Notes: a model not told the origin generated them from the letters alone. Counted from the stretch's first letter, positions 42,617 through 51,533 are shown. The stretch: 64,000 nucleotides of DNA from Acidimicrobiia bacterium (GCA_028284765.1 JANQRA010000003.1:62001-126000), one strand, 5' to 3'. Made by a program: numbers and translations.

Positions 42617-43367
42617 CCCAATCCGCTACCGGAGCGAGGTCGAAGTTGGTATCGCCATCGAAACCGACAGTGATCAACGTGGCTCCCGCATCGACGTATT
42701 CGTCCGCCTGATCGATCTTGTCCTTAGGAATGCCACAAGACCGCTGGATCTCATCGGGGTTGCGGCCAATGTCGGCACAGTGGCTGTTGAGGACACCGTT
42801 CTTGTGACGAATCACGTCTGGACCGCCAAACCCATGCCAGATGTCGGCATGTTCGGCCGTGTAGCGGAGTGTCTTCTTCTCGCCACCTCCGCCGATGAGC
42901 ACAGGGATCTTCCTCGTTGGCTCCGGATTCAGCTTTGACCAACGCTCTTCGATACGGGGCAGAGCCTGCTTGAGGTCGGCCAGCCGGTAGCCAGCGGTGC
43001 CGAACTCATAGCCGTACTCCTCGTAGTCACGCTCGAACCATCCGGCCCCGATGCCAAGGATCAGTCTTCCGTCTGAGATGTGATCAACGGTTCTCGCCAT
43101 GTCGGCAAGCAACTCGGGGTTGCGGTAGCTGTTGCAGGTGACGAGAGCCCCGATCTCCACTCGCTCGGTCACCTCGGCAAAAGAGGCAAGCATGGTCCAG
43201 CATTCGAAGTGTTTGCCGTCGGGGTTTCCGAAGAGGGGGAAGAAGTGGTCCCAGTTGAAGACGATGTCTGCGCCTAGCTCCTCGGCCTGCACAGCGGCGG
43301 CCCTGATCTGGCTGTAGTCGGCGTGTTGAGGTTGGAGTTGGACTCCGATTCGGATTGGGTGGGTCAT
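42585..43367 (-). CDS. LLM-class F420-dependent oxidoreductase (first)
   Basis: A 260-residue luciferase-like TIM-barrel protein. IRIGVQLQPQHADYSQIRAAAVQAEELGADIVFNWDHFFPL, RVEIGALVTCNSYRNPELLADMARTVDHISDGRLILGIGAGWFERDYEEYG and KIPVLIGGGGEKKTLRYTAEHADIWHG are the F420-type hallmarks. Substrate unknown. TAGGGT (43380-43375) ends 7 nt before the ATG. It heads an operon with the DUF1475-like and DUF3159 genes. Confidence 0.85.
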   Translation of the reverse strand: MTHPIRIGVQLQPQHADYSQIRAAAVQAEELGADIVFNWDHFFPLFGNPDGKHFECWTMLASFAEVTERVEIGALVTCNSYRNPELLADMARTVDHISDGRLILGIGAGWFERDYEEYGYEFGTAGYRLADLKQALPRIEERWSKLNPEPTRKIPVLIGGGGEKKTLRYTAEHADIWHGFGGPDVIRHKNGVLNSHCADIGRNPDEIQRSCGIPKDKIDQADEYVDAGATLITVGFDGDTNFDLAPVADWVAWRDERNAG

Positions 43368-43377
43368 AGACCCGACC

Positions 43378-44517
43378 CTAGACCTCGATCCCGTACATGG
43401 TGTCTTCGATCAATTCATCGACGACGGCCTGGAGCGCCTCGTGGTCGCTGGCACCACCTTCGACAGCTTGCTCGAAGGCAGCGATCTGGCGGTCGGCACT
43501 AGTGCCATCGTTGACAATGGTGCGGGCGTGTCTGACTTCCTCACGTATGTCGAGATCAACAGCGTCCAAGGCGACTGTCTCGATGATCTCCTCGATCAAC
43601 TCGGCAAACGGTACGAGCGCACCCTTGCCGAAGTCCACCAGCGATCCAGCGGCGCCATAACGCTGGGCTCGCCAGATGTTCTCTTCGATGATTCCAGGTG
43701 CGTAGGTCCGCCACCGTTGGTTGTTCTTTCTGAGTCGGAACAGCGCTGCGAGGAGACCTTGATAGATGGCGGCAATAGTCATCGCATCGTCGAGACGGGT
43801 GCACACATCGCTGACCCGCATCTCGAGAGTTGGGTACTTGCCCGAGGGGCGGATGTCCCACCAGAGTTTTGAGCTGTCCTCGATGAGCCCTGCCTCGACG
43901 AGGATGTCGACATATCTCTCGTATTCACTCCACGAGGCGAACTCTTCGGGGATCCCGGTCCGTGGGAGGTTCTGGAAGATCACCAGCCGGTATGCGAGTA
44001 GCCCAGTGTTCACACCATCCCAGAACGGCGAAGATGTCGACAAGGCGAGAAGGTGGGGCAAGAAGTACTTCACCTGGTTCATCAGATCGATGCGGAGATG
44101 CCGATCGGCAATGCCGCAATGGACGTGCATCCCACAGATGACCAGCTGACGGGCGACCTGCTGATAGTCAGCTTGTAGCCGCATGTAGCGCGGGTCCTGG
44201 GTGGTGGTTTGCTTCTCCCAGTTGGCGAATGGATGGGTCGATGCGGCGATGATCGCGGCGCCGTATTCACTCACGATCCCGTTGAGCTCAGCCCTCATTT
44301 TGGCCAGGTCCTCTCGGGCTTCGCTGACCTTCGTGCAGACCTTGGTTCCCACTTCGATCTGTGCCTGGAGGAACTCGTGGGTGACCTGAGGTCCGATCAC
44401 TTCTTTCAACGAGTCCCACATCGACTCTGGCGGGCTCGAAAAGAGGTCCCTGGTCTCCCGATCGACCACCAGGTATTCCTCTTCGATTCCGATGGTCAAC
44501 TCTGGGCGCTCGATCAT
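43378..44517 (-). CDS. YbdK-type carboxylate-amine ligase (glutamate-cysteine ligase family 2)
   Basis: A 379-residue ATP-dependent ligase. LTIGIEEEYLVVDRETRDL, the long helical region with LQAQIEVGTKVC, ICGMHVHCGIADRHLRIDLMNQ and WWDIRPSGKYPTLEMRVSDVCT are characteristic. Members form gamma-glutamyl or similar amide bonds; in actinobacteria the substrate is often unknown, and mycothiol users do not need glutathione. ATG 44517 is supported by TAGTCT (44530-44525) 7 nt upstream, so an upstream start is rejected. Confidence 0.88.
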   Translation of the reverse strand: MIERPELTIGIEEEYLVVDRETRDLFSSPPESMWDSLKEVIGPQVTHEFLQAQIEVGTKVCTKVSEAREDLAKMRAELNGIVSEYGAAIIAASTHPFANWEKQTTTQDPRYMRLQADYQQVARQLVICGMHVHCGIADRHLRIDLMNQVKYFLPHLLALSTSSPFWDGVNTGLLAYRLVIFQNLPRTGIPEEFASWSEYERYVDILVEAGLIEDSSKLWWDIRPSGKYPTLEMRVSDVCTRLDDAMTIAAIYQGLLAALFRLRKNNQRWRTYAPGIIEENIWRAQRYGAAGSLVDFGKGALVPFAELIEEIIETVALDAVDLDIREEVRHARTIVNDGTSADRQIAAFEQAVEGGASDHEALQAVVDELIEDTMYGIEV

Positions 44518-45125
44518 TCTGGCGAGACTAGAGATCGGCGTGCCTGCGAGCACGGCTCTCTCGCGTCGCAACCCTCGAGATGGTCGTTCACAATCCCCTC
44601 GGACTGCATGAACGCATAGATGGTTGTCGGCCCAACGAATGACCAGCCGCGTTTCTTGAGGTCTTTGGACAGAGCGGTCGACTGTTCGGTTGTTGCCGGT
44701 ATCTCGGTCGGGGGAGAGGTTGGCGGCTCAGCCCAACTCCAGAAATAGGCCTGGAGAGATCCCTTCTCTTGCACGAGCTCGATGGCTCTCCGAGCGTTGT
44801 TGATCGTCGACCTGATCTTGCCTTCGTGCCGGATGATTCCGGCGTTTCCGAGGAGAACGGTCACCTCCGCATCGCCGAATTCGGCGACGGTCTCCGGATC
44901 AAACCCGGAGAAGGCTTCGCGAAACGACTGTCGCTTGCGGAGAACGGTGAGCCAGGAGAGTCCCGCTTGGAATCCCTCCAGGCAGACCTTTTCGAAGAGC
45001 CGATGATCCTCAGTGGTCGGCCGTCCCCACTCCAGGTCGTGGTAGTCCCGGTAGATCTCGGGCTCGGTGCCCCACCAGCATCGGGCGATCGAGTCTTCCC
45101 CAACCACCACCCTCTGGTCAGGCAA
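44514..45125 (-). CDS. tag: DNA-3-methyladenine glycosylase I
   Basis: Removes 3-methyladenine from DNA. RCWWGTEPEIYRDYHDLEWGRPTTEDHRLFEKVCLEGFQAGLSW carries the catalytic Glu and aromatic pocket; IIRHEGKIRSTINNARRAIELVQEKGS is the helix-hairpin-helix region. The C-terminal NDHLEGC supplies the His and Cys that, with the N-terminal Cys and YHD His, form the zinc site. The start at TTG 45125 overlaps the stop of the upstream LLM gene by 8 nt; a GTG near 45104 is possible. Confidence 0.9.
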   Translation of the reverse strand: MPDQRVVVGEDSIARCWWGTEPEIYRDYHDLEWGRPTTEDHRLFEKVCLEGFQAGLSWLTVLRKRQSFREAFSGFDPETVAEFGDAEVTVLLGNAGIIRHEGKIRSTINNARRAIELVQEKGSLQAYFWSWAEPPTSPPTEIPATTEQSTALSKDLKKRGWSFVGPTTIYAFMQSEGIVNDHLEGCDAREPCSQARRSLVSPE

Positions 45126-46101
45126 ACGCCGGGATCACCTCTCTGGCGAACAGCTCGAGGCTCGATCGGTCGTACGCCACATCGGCGAAGTTGACGATCG
45201 GATAGGGCATGCCGGCCGCTTCGTAGCCTTTGAGCCAGGCGACGATTTGTTCAGGTGTTCCTGAGCGTTCCTGATAGAGCGTTCCGTAGCGCTCCGCACG
45301 ATCTTCCGACACGTACTTCTTCATGTGATCGACGAGCCAACTGATCTTGTCGGCTACCTCTGATTCGGTTTCGCCACACAGAACGTTGAAGTTGGCCGAC
45401 CGGATGATTGCTCCGAAGTCGGTCCCGACGTCTTCGCAGTGAGCGCGCAGAAGCTCTGACTTGTGATTGAACGTCTCGAGTGAGTCACCACCGAAGTTCG
45501 AGTACTGCGCATACATAGCAGCGATCTTGAGTGTGACCTTCTCGCCTCCGCCGGCAATCCAGAACGGGATGTGGGGCTCCTGAATCGGCTTGGGCTGAGA
45601 GATTGCCCCTTTGAGCTGATAGTGCTCACCTTCGTAGGTCACCTCGTCTTCGGTCCACATCGCTTTCATGATCTCGACGCCTTCCCGGAGCATCCCGAGT
45701 CGGCCGCCGGGGGAGAGGAAGGGATAGCCGTAGCCGTCGTGCTCGTGCTCGTACCAGCCGGCGCCGATTCCCATCTCCAGTCGGCCACCCGAGATCACGT
45801 CTATCGACGCGGCGACCTTGGCCAGATAGGAAGGCGGCCGGTACGTGTTGCAGGTACACATCTGGCCAAGTCGGACTGTGGATGTCGTTGCGGCCAGTGC
45901 AGCCATGAGGGTCCACGCCTCGTAGGTGACTTCCTGAGTCGGCTCGGGGACAGTGTGAAAGTGGTCGTAGACCCACAACGAGTCGTAGCCCAGCGACTCG
46001 ATGTCGGCACCCACCGAATTCATGGTGTCCCAGTGGTCGGAAACGGGGATGCCGGCGAGGTCGATACGCCAGCCTTGCGGTACAAATGCTCCAAACTTCA
46101 T
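45118..46101 (-). CDS. LLM-class F420-dependent oxidoreductase (second)
   Basis: A 327-residue TIM-barrel protein. MKFGAFVPQGWRIDL, SVGADIESLGYDSLWVYDHFHTVPEPTQEVTYEAWT, VRLGQMCTCNTYRPPSYLAKVAASIDVISGGRLEMGIGAGWYEHEH and FWIAGGGEKVTLKIAAMYAQYSNF match F420-dependent LLM enzymes. It is closely similar in pattern to the protein at 42585 and may be a paralogue. TACGCT (46114-46109) ends 7 nt before the ATG. Confidence 0.87.
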   Translation of the reverse strand: MKFGAFVPQGWRIDLAGIPVSDHWDTMNSVGADIESLGYDSLWVYDHFHTVPEPTQEVTYEAWTLMAALAATTSTVRLGQMCTCNTYRPPSYLAKVAASIDVISGGRLEMGIGAGWYEHEHDGYGYPFLSPGGRLGMLREGVEIMKAMWTEDEVTYEGEHYQLKGAISQPKPIQEPHIPFWIAGGGEKVTLKIAAMYAQYSNFGGDSLETFNHKSELLRAHCEDVGTDFGAIIRSANFNVLCGETESEVADKISWLVDHMKKYVSEDRAERYGTLYQERSGTPEQIVAWLKGYEAAGMPYPIVNFADVAYDRSSLELFAREVIPAFA

Positions 46102-46143
46102 GATTTGGAGCGTAGGCGAAACCGCTGTTTGGAAGAGAGTGGG

Positions 46144-47061
46144 CTAGTCGGCTCGGTACAGGGCCACCACGTCAGCGAGAAACTCGAGGCCCGCCTGTGC
46201 ATCCGGGAAGGGGGTCACCTCGATCATGTCAGCGCCTGCGGCCTCTAGCTCGCCGAATACACTCGCAACATCCTCGGCATCTCCACGTATCGGAACGCCA
46301 AGTCCCACATCCTCCGACTTGACACCTGCACCGGGGTGTTCCACGACCACGCCCAACGACTTCGTGAGTGTGGCCGGGTCGCGTCCCGCCTTCTCGCACG
46401 ACTCGGCAACCAGGCTGAGCCGCTCGGCGAACGCATCGGGTAGCGAGCTGTCCGTCGCATATGCACTCCAGATGTCGCCGTGCTCCACTGCGAGACCGAC
46501 ATTCCTTGGGCCGTGTCCGGCCAACATGATCGGCATCGAGCTGCCACTCGGTCCTGAGGGTGCGTTGACCAATTCGTGTGCCGAGTGGTACTCGCCTTCA
46601 AAGGTCACCTCTTCACCGCGCACCAGCGGAACGATGATCTGCAAGGCTTCTTCATATCTCGAGACTGTGAAGCCTTCAGGCAGGCCGAAGGCCTTGCCCT
46701 GGACACGCCAATGCCCTGAACCGAGACCGAAGATGAACCGACCGCCACTGATCTCGTCGAGCGTCGCAGCGACCTTCGCAGTCAGACCTGGGTTGCGATG
46801 CAGGGCTGAAAGGACCCAGGTGCCGACCTTGATGGTCGATGTCGAAGCGGCGACGGCAGAAGTCAGTGCCACGCACTCCCAGAACCCCCGCGGTGCTGGC
46901 CAGGCCTTGATCTTCCAATAGAGCTCGTCAGGCACCCAGAGTGTGTCCAGCCCGATGTCCTCTGCTCGTTGGGACAGTTGTTGGATCTCGTCCCAGGTTG
47001 GCTTCTCGCCGGTGGGTGGATCTTCGAGGGCAGGTAGTACGAATCCGATCTGAGCAGGCAT
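46144..47061 (-). CDS. LLM-class F420-dependent oxidoreductase (third)
   Basis: A 305-residue TIM-barrel protein. QIGFVLPALEDPPTGEKPTWDEIQQLSQRAEDIGLDTLWVPDELYW, TIKVGTWVLSALHRNPGLTAKVAATLDEISGGRFIFGLGSGH and PIMLAGHGPRNVGLAVEHGDIWSAY fit the family, but it lacks the GGGGEK loop of the other two and so belongs to a different subgroup. TAGCGT (47074-47069) ends 7 nt before the ATG. Confidence 0.85.
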   Translation of the reverse strand: MPAQIGFVLPALEDPPTGEKPTWDEIQQLSQRAEDIGLDTLWVPDELYWKIKAWPAPRGFWECVALTSAVAASTSTIKVGTWVLSALHRNPGLTAKVAATLDEISGGRFIFGLGSGHWRVQGKAFGLPEGFTVSRYEEALQIIVPLVRGEEVTFEGEYHSAHELVNAPSGPSGSSMPIMLAGHGPRNVGLAVEHGDIWSAYATDSSLPDAFAERLSLVAESCEKAGRDPATLTKSLGVVVEHPGAGVKSEDVGLGVPIRGDAEDVASVFGELEAAGADMIEVTPFPDAQAGLEFLADVVALYRAD

Positions 47062-47078
47062 GCCGAGGACGCTACCGG

Positions 47079-48170
47079 TCAGAGAGCCAGCACGCCTTGG
47101 ATCGCCTCCATTCGCGCCACCCTGTCTTGGGAGACCGATGACGTCCCATCCAGAAGCTTCTCCGTCTCACGGAGAACATCGGAGATCGGGAACAGACGGA
47201 TCCAGTCGTCTGTGGTCGCTTCTCCTGTATCCACGCCCACGTTCCACCCGGCCATCACATCGGTCTTTCCTCTGATTGCGGCTTCGACGGCCACCCTTCC
47301 GAAGCGGCCGGCCAGCAGCCGGTCCCGAAACGAAGCATCACCACCCCGGACGACATGACCAAGGACAGTCCCTCGAATATCAAACCGATCCCCGTTCACA
47401 GTGAGCCGATTGGTGGCTTCCTCCACAATCTCATGGGTTGGGACCGGAACTCCCTCTGCCTTGATGACGAGAACCCGGGTCTTGTCCCTGGCGACGTCGA
47501 AGCTCCGCTGAATACAGGTGACCACAGACTCGATCACCTCATCCCGGGAATGGGGTCGCTCCGGCAGGAGAACGGCGTCAGCAGCTGTGGCGACGGCGGC
47601 TGCCATGGCCAGATATCCGCTCTCTCTACCCATGACTTCGACGATGAAGGCACGATGGTGGGAACGAGCGGTGTCGGAGATGTTGTCGCACGCCTCGACG
47701 ATTGTGTTGAGAGCGCTGTCTACCCCCAACGCTTCCCTCGTCAGCCCGATGTCATTGTCGATTGAGGCGGGAATCCCGACAATCGGAATGTCAGTCTCAG
47801 CGGCCAGTGCATGGGCTCCGGCGATCGACCCGTTGCCGCCGATGACGACCAGCCCGGTGATCTCGTATTCCTTGAGTTGCTCGATGGCTATGGCCCTCGA
47901 CTCGCGCTCGAAAAACCGTGGCGACCGACTCGACCCAAGAATGGTCCCACCCTCGCCGCCTTCGGCTTCGACTTCGGCCACCGGGGCAGGTTTGCCGTCG
48001 AGGTTGCGTCGGACGAGCGGACGGAACACCCCGTCGATCAGGCCGTCGTACCCACCTTCGACGCCCCACGTGGGGACATCATGTGACGCTGCCACCTTGG
48101 TCACGGCCAGAATCGCGGCGTTCATGCCAGGGGCGTCTCCGCCTGACGTCAGCACAGCGATTCTGCTCAT
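47079..48170 (-). CDS. 6-phosphofructokinase with GGNGS nucleotide loop
   Basis: A 363-residue phosphofructokinase. AVLTSGGDAPGMNAAI starts the phosphate-binding loop, SIDNDIGLTREALG (about 136-149) carries the catalytic Asp, VEVMGRESGYLAM and GHVVRGGDASFRDRLLAGRFG bind fructose-6-phosphate. The diagnostic loop is GGNGS (111-115): Gly at the second variable place suggests ATP rather than pyrophosphate as donor, but the usual Asp before it is Asn. TACGGT (48182-48177) ends 6 nt before the ATG. Confidence 0.88.
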   Translation of the reverse strand: MSRIAVLTSGGDAPGMNAAILAVTKVAASHDVPTWGVEGGYDGLIDGVFRPLVRRNLDGKPAPVAEVEAEGGEGGTILGSSRSPRFFERESRAIAIEQLKEYEITGLVVIGGNGSIAGAHALAAETDIPIVGIPASIDNDIGLTREALGVDSALNTIVEACDNISDTARSHHRAFIVEVMGRESGYLAMAAAVATAADAVLLPERPHSRDEVIESVVTCIQRSFDVARDKTRVLVIKAEGVPVPTHEIVEEATNRLTVNGDRFDIRGTVLGHVVRGGDASFRDRLLAGRFGRVAVEAAIRGKTDVMAGWNVGVDTGEATTDDWIRLFPISDVLRETEKLLDGTSSVSQDRVARMEAIQGVLAL

Positions 48171-48176
48171 GCCTAA

Positions 48177-48244
48177 ACCGTAACGTGATCAGCCCGATTG
48201 GGCGTTCAGCCTTTACTCGGCGTTAGCGGACCTGCTTCTACATT
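48177..48244. promoter_or_regulatory. Divergent -10 elements for phosphofructokinase and the molybdoenzyme
   Basis: Reverse-strand TACGGT (48182-48177) is 6 nt before ATG 48170. Forward-strand TACATT (48239-48244) is 8 nt before GTG 48253. The 82-bp region contains nothing else I recognise. Confidence 0.55.
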
Positions 48245-48252
48245 CACCGTTC

Positions 48253-49782
48253 GTGAAGTCGACACGTTGGCGTGATGCGCTATCAGGGGCTCTGGCCGCA
48301 GGTCTGGCCCTTGGAGTCTCAGAGTTTCTTGCAGGCATTTTTCCATCCCTGCCTTCGTTGGTGGAGAGTCTCGGGAACGTCGTCATCGACAATGTCCCTC
48401 AGCCCATCAAGGAATGGGCGATCGAGACCTTTGGGACGGCGGACAAGCTCGTCCTGATCATCGGAATAGCGGTTACCACACTGCTCATCGGCGCGATCGT
48501 TGGTGTACTTGCCCGACAACGCTTCTCGATTGCCGTCGGAGTGTTTGGTGCCTTCGGGGTCATAGCTGCTCTCGCTGCCCAAACCGACCCTCAGGTTTCT
48601 CCGGCGGCGGGACTTGTCCCCGGTCTTGTTGCTGCTGTGGCCGGCCTGGCGACACTCCGCATGCTCTACAACCTGTCGGAGCCGGCTGATGATGAAGAGT
48701 CAGACTTTTCTCGACGCAACTTCCTCGTTGGCTCCGGCGCCGTGCTCGGAGTGGCTGCCCTGTCTGCAACCTTTGGTCGCGCTCTTCTCGACAGAGCCAA
48801 ACGCGCTATCGCCGGTCGCGACGAAGTGGTGTTGCCCAGCGCCGCAGAGATCCTCCCGGAGGTCTCGCAGGCGGCGGATTTCGAGATCGAAGGACTCGAG
48901 TCGATCATCGTTCCCACCGACGAGTTCTATCGAATCGACACGGCCCTTTCGATCCCCCGTGTTGACATTCAAGAGTGGACGCTCAACATCACCGGTCGAG
49001 TCGATCGCCCATACAGCATCACATATTCGGATCTCCTCGATATGCGCATGGTCGAGCGGGACATCACCCTGTCTTGTGTTTCCAATCGAGTTGGAGGAGA
49101 TCTCGTCGGCAACGCCCGCTGGCAAGGTGTTCCCCTTCGCGAGATCCTCGACAGAGCAGGTGTCGCTGACAATGCGGAGCAGCTAGTGGGCAGGTCTGTC
49201 GACGACTTCACCGTCGGTTTCCCGGTGGAAGCGGTTTATGACGGCCGCGAAGCGCTGGTAGCAGTCGGCATGAACGGTGAGCCACTCCCGTTCGAGCACG
49301 GCTTTCCCGCACGACTCGTCGTCTCAGGTCTGTACGGATACGTGTCTGCCACCAAGTGGCTGTCTGAGATCGAACTGACCTCCTGGGACGGATTCGATGC
49401 GTACTGGATCCCGAGAGGCTGGGCCAAGGAAGCACCGATCAAGACGCAGTCGAGAATCGACACTCCTGGCAACGGTATGACAGTCGCGGAGGGCGTCGTC
49501 ACCGTGGCCGGTGTGGCCTGGGCTCCCACGCGCGGCATATCGAAGGTTGAAGTTCAATTGGGCGAGGGGTCCGAGTGGGTGGAAGCGGAGGTCAGCGAGC
49601 CGCTGTCCGAGAACGCATGGGTTCAGTGGAAGATCGACTGGGACGCGACGCCCGGTCGTCATGAGCTCAGGGTCAGGGCCACCGATGGTGATGGAGTGAC
49701 CCAGACTGAAGAAGCCACACCGCCCGCTCCGGATGGGGCGACCGGCTGGCACTGGGTGGCGACGTTCGTCGACGAGGCCTAG
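48253..49782 (+). CDS. Membrane-anchored sulfite-oxidase-like molybdopterin oxidoreductase
   Basis: A 509-residue protein. Four hydrophobic segments (to about residue 140) are followed by FSRRNFLVGSGAVLGVAALSATFG, a Tat-like twin-arginine segment lying internally instead of at the N-terminus. The catalytic SUOX domain (about 195-390) contains Cys275 in ITLSCVSNRVGGDLVGNARWQGVPL, the molybdenum ligand, and FPARLVVSGLYGYVSATKWLSEIEL. A C-terminal immunoglobulin-like dimer domain ends in GWHWVATFV. The substrate is unknown. The stop shares CTAG with the next gene. GTG start with TACATT upstream. Confidence 0.88.
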   Translation: MKSTRWRDALSGALAAGLALGVSEFLAGIFPSLPSLVESLGNVVIDNVPQPIKEWAIETFGTADKLVLIIGIAVTTLLIGAIVGVLARQRFSIAVGVFGAFGVIAALAAQTDPQVSPAAGLVPGLVAAVAGLATLRMLYNLSEPADDEESDFSRRNFLVGSGAVLGVAALSATFGRALLDRAKRAIAGRDEVVLPSAAEILPEVSQAADFEIEGLESIIVPTDEFYRIDTALSIPRVDIQEWTLNITGRVDRPYSITYSDLLDMRMVERDITLSCVSNRVGGDLVGNARWQGVPLREILDRAGVADNAEQLVGRSVDDFTVGFPVEAVYDGREALVAVGMNGEPLPFEHGFPARLVVSGLYGYVSATKWLSEIELTSWDGFDAYWIPRGWAKEAPIKTQSRIDTPGNGMTVAEGVVTVAGVAWAPTRGISKVEVQLGEGSEWVEAEVSEPLSENAWVQWKIDWDATPGRHELRVRATDGDGVTQTEEATPPAPDGATGWHWVATFVDEA

Positions 49783-50744
49783 TCAGCGACGTCGATAGCC
49801 GAGATTGCCCAGGCCAGCCCTGACTCTGGGTCTTCGATCCCAAGACGTAGCTCCCACCCCGTCGATGGAGCTCCGTCGTCGAACCAGGAGAACTGAAGTC
49901 TGGATACTGCGTTTCCGACCTCGTCCGGCTGTGGCGGCCAATCGAGATCACACAACGTGACGATTGCCCACCACGTTGCCAGTCGACCTGAAGCCGATCC
50001 GCGTCGTTTGCCGTGTGCACCACCGGACGCGGCTGCCCACGCCATCCATCTCAGCGCCTCGGTCGAAGACAGCTCGCCAGTCCGAGCTTTGGTCAACCCA
50101 AGTGCCCGAATAGCCGAAGCAGTGTTCCCGTCGACGCAGGACACCTGACACCGGCCGTTCGATTCGGTGACCCAGGGTTCGACAAGATCCGCCAAGACGC
50201 CTTCCGATTGTGGGTCGTCAACAGTGACAAAGGTGTCGGGCAGCGGAGTGTTCCCGACGTCCACGGGATCCGGAGACGGCGATTCGACCTTGTCTGACTT
50301 GTAGGTGGCGAGGCAGTACTCAGGTTCCCACTGCTGAAGCCGATTGGGGAGCTCGCCGTCAGCGTCGACTTCGCCGTCGCCCCGCACCACACGCTCGAAT
50401 GCGAAGTACTGGCGCCATGGTCCGTCCTCGATATGTGGATTGACTTCCCTGAAAGTCTTGGTTGAAGCTGCAACTTCCGGAAGCGGACCCAAGGAGAATC
50501 TGGCTACGCCTTCGCTCAACGCGGCTCCTGCCCAAGGCCCTGGCGCTTCGAGTGCCAGTCGATACCTGATGTGCTCCTCCACTCCCCAGAGCTGTTTGCC
50601 TCGAGTGACGGCCTCACTACAACGCTGCTTGAGTTCCACGAGCTCATCCCAGGAAGCGGATTCGCAGAAGCCGTCGACGACCCTGATCAACTCGTCGGTG
50701 TCCGAGTATTCGATCGCCTCGAGGGCTCTTTGGCCGATGGTCAT
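49779..50744 (-). CDS. Protein of unknown function in the rhodanese operon
   Basis: A 321-residue soluble protein, MTIGQRALEAIEYSDTDELIRVVDGFCESASWDELVELKQRC to AISAIDVAD. The N-terminus is helical and charged. A conserved-looking aromatic centre (GPWAGAALSEGVARFSLGPL, HIEDGPWRQYFAFERVVRGDG) and ATWWAIVTLCDLDWP follow. I do not recognise the family. It starts on an ATGA overlap with the rhodanese stop, so the two are coupled, and it ends on a CTAG shared with the molybdoenzyme gene. Confidence 0.65.
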   Translation of the reverse strand: MTIGQRALEAIEYSDTDELIRVVDGFCESASWDELVELKQRCSEAVTRGKQLWGVEEHIRYRLALEAPGPWAGAALSEGVARFSLGPLPEVAASTKTFREVNPHIEDGPWRQYFAFERVVRGDGEVDADGELPNRLQQWEPEYCLATYKSDKVESPSPDPVDVGNTPLPDTFVTVDDPQSEGVLADLVEPWVTESNGRCQVSCVDGNTASAIRALGLTKARTGELSSTEALRWMAWAAASGGAHGKRRGSASGRLATWWAIVTLCDLDWPPQPDEVGNAVSRLQFSWFDDGAPSTGWELRLGIEDPESGLAWAISAIDVAD

Positions 50745-51526
50745 GGAGAATCGCCCATCTCTACCGGCAGGTCTTTTCTAGACCACTCCGAGAACGATCC
50801 TACGTAGACGTCCGGCATGGGGTGGCCAGCCAAAACCATTGCCAGGGCGTCGTGACAGGCCGTGACACCGCTCCCACAGGACACCACCGAGTTGGCCGGG
50901 ATCTGTTCGTAGACCGTGGCAAGGGTGCTCTCATCTAGGAAAGTGCCGTCTGCATTCAGATTGGACCCCGTGGGGATATTGACTGCGCCCGGGATGTGAC
51001 CGGCCTTGGGGTCGACCGGTTCGAACTCGCCCCGATAGCGCTCTCCGGCTCGGGCGTCGATGACGGTTCGGCCGTCGAGATGGTGACTTTCGGCCACGCC
51101 GGTGAATCCCTCGACGTCCGGATAGTGAGCCGGAGTCGGTTCATTCCAGCCTGACTCCGTGGGTCCGTCCCAGTGTTTGAAGCCTCCATCGAGGACCTGG
51201 ACCCGGTCGTGGCCTATTGATCTGAGCATCCACCAAAGGCGTGCGGCGATTCTCCCGCCCATGTCGTCATAGACGACGACATGGGTCTCGGGTGTGATGC
51301 CGAGGCGGCCAAGGGTTGACGTGAACTCTTCGATCGGAGGGAGGGGATGTCTGCCACCTGCCCCAGGAGGGTCGGCGAGATCGGTGTCGAGGTCGACGAA
51401 GTAGGCGCCGGGGATGTGGCTCAACTCGTAGTCAGCACGTCCCTTTGAGCGATCGACGAGGTCCCACCGCAAGTCGTAGAGGGCCACGGTCCCGTCGAGG
51501 GTGGCGGCGGAAGCTAGAGGATGCAT
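50741..51526 (-). CDS. Two-domain rhodanese (thiosulfate or mercaptopyruvate sulfurtransferase)
   Basis: A 261-residue protein with tandem rhodanese domains. The N-terminal, inactive domain contains YDLRWDLVDRSKGRADYELSHIPGAYFVDLDTDLADP and VVYDDMGGRIAARLWWMLR; the C-terminal domain has VIDARAGERYRGE and the active Cys in VVSCGSGVTACHDALAM. The CGSGVT loop is typical of mercaptopyruvate-type enzymes. ATG 51526 is used; the -10 (GAATAT, 51539-51534) overlaps that of the divergent gene. Confidence 0.9.
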   Translation of the reverse strand: MHPLASAATLDGTVALYDLRWDLVDRSKGRADYELSHIPGAYFVDLDTDLADPPGAGGRHPLPPIEEFTSTLGRLGITPETHVVVYDDMGGRIAARLWWMLRSIGHDRVQVLDGGFKHWDGPTESGWNEPTPAHYPDVEGFTGVAESHHLDGRTVIDARAGERYRGEFEPVDPKAGHIPGAVNIPTGSNLNADGTFLDESTLATVYEQIPANSVVSCGSGVTACHDALAMVLAGHPMPDVYVGSFSEWSRKDLPVEMGDSP

Positions 51527-51533
51527 GAGGTCG

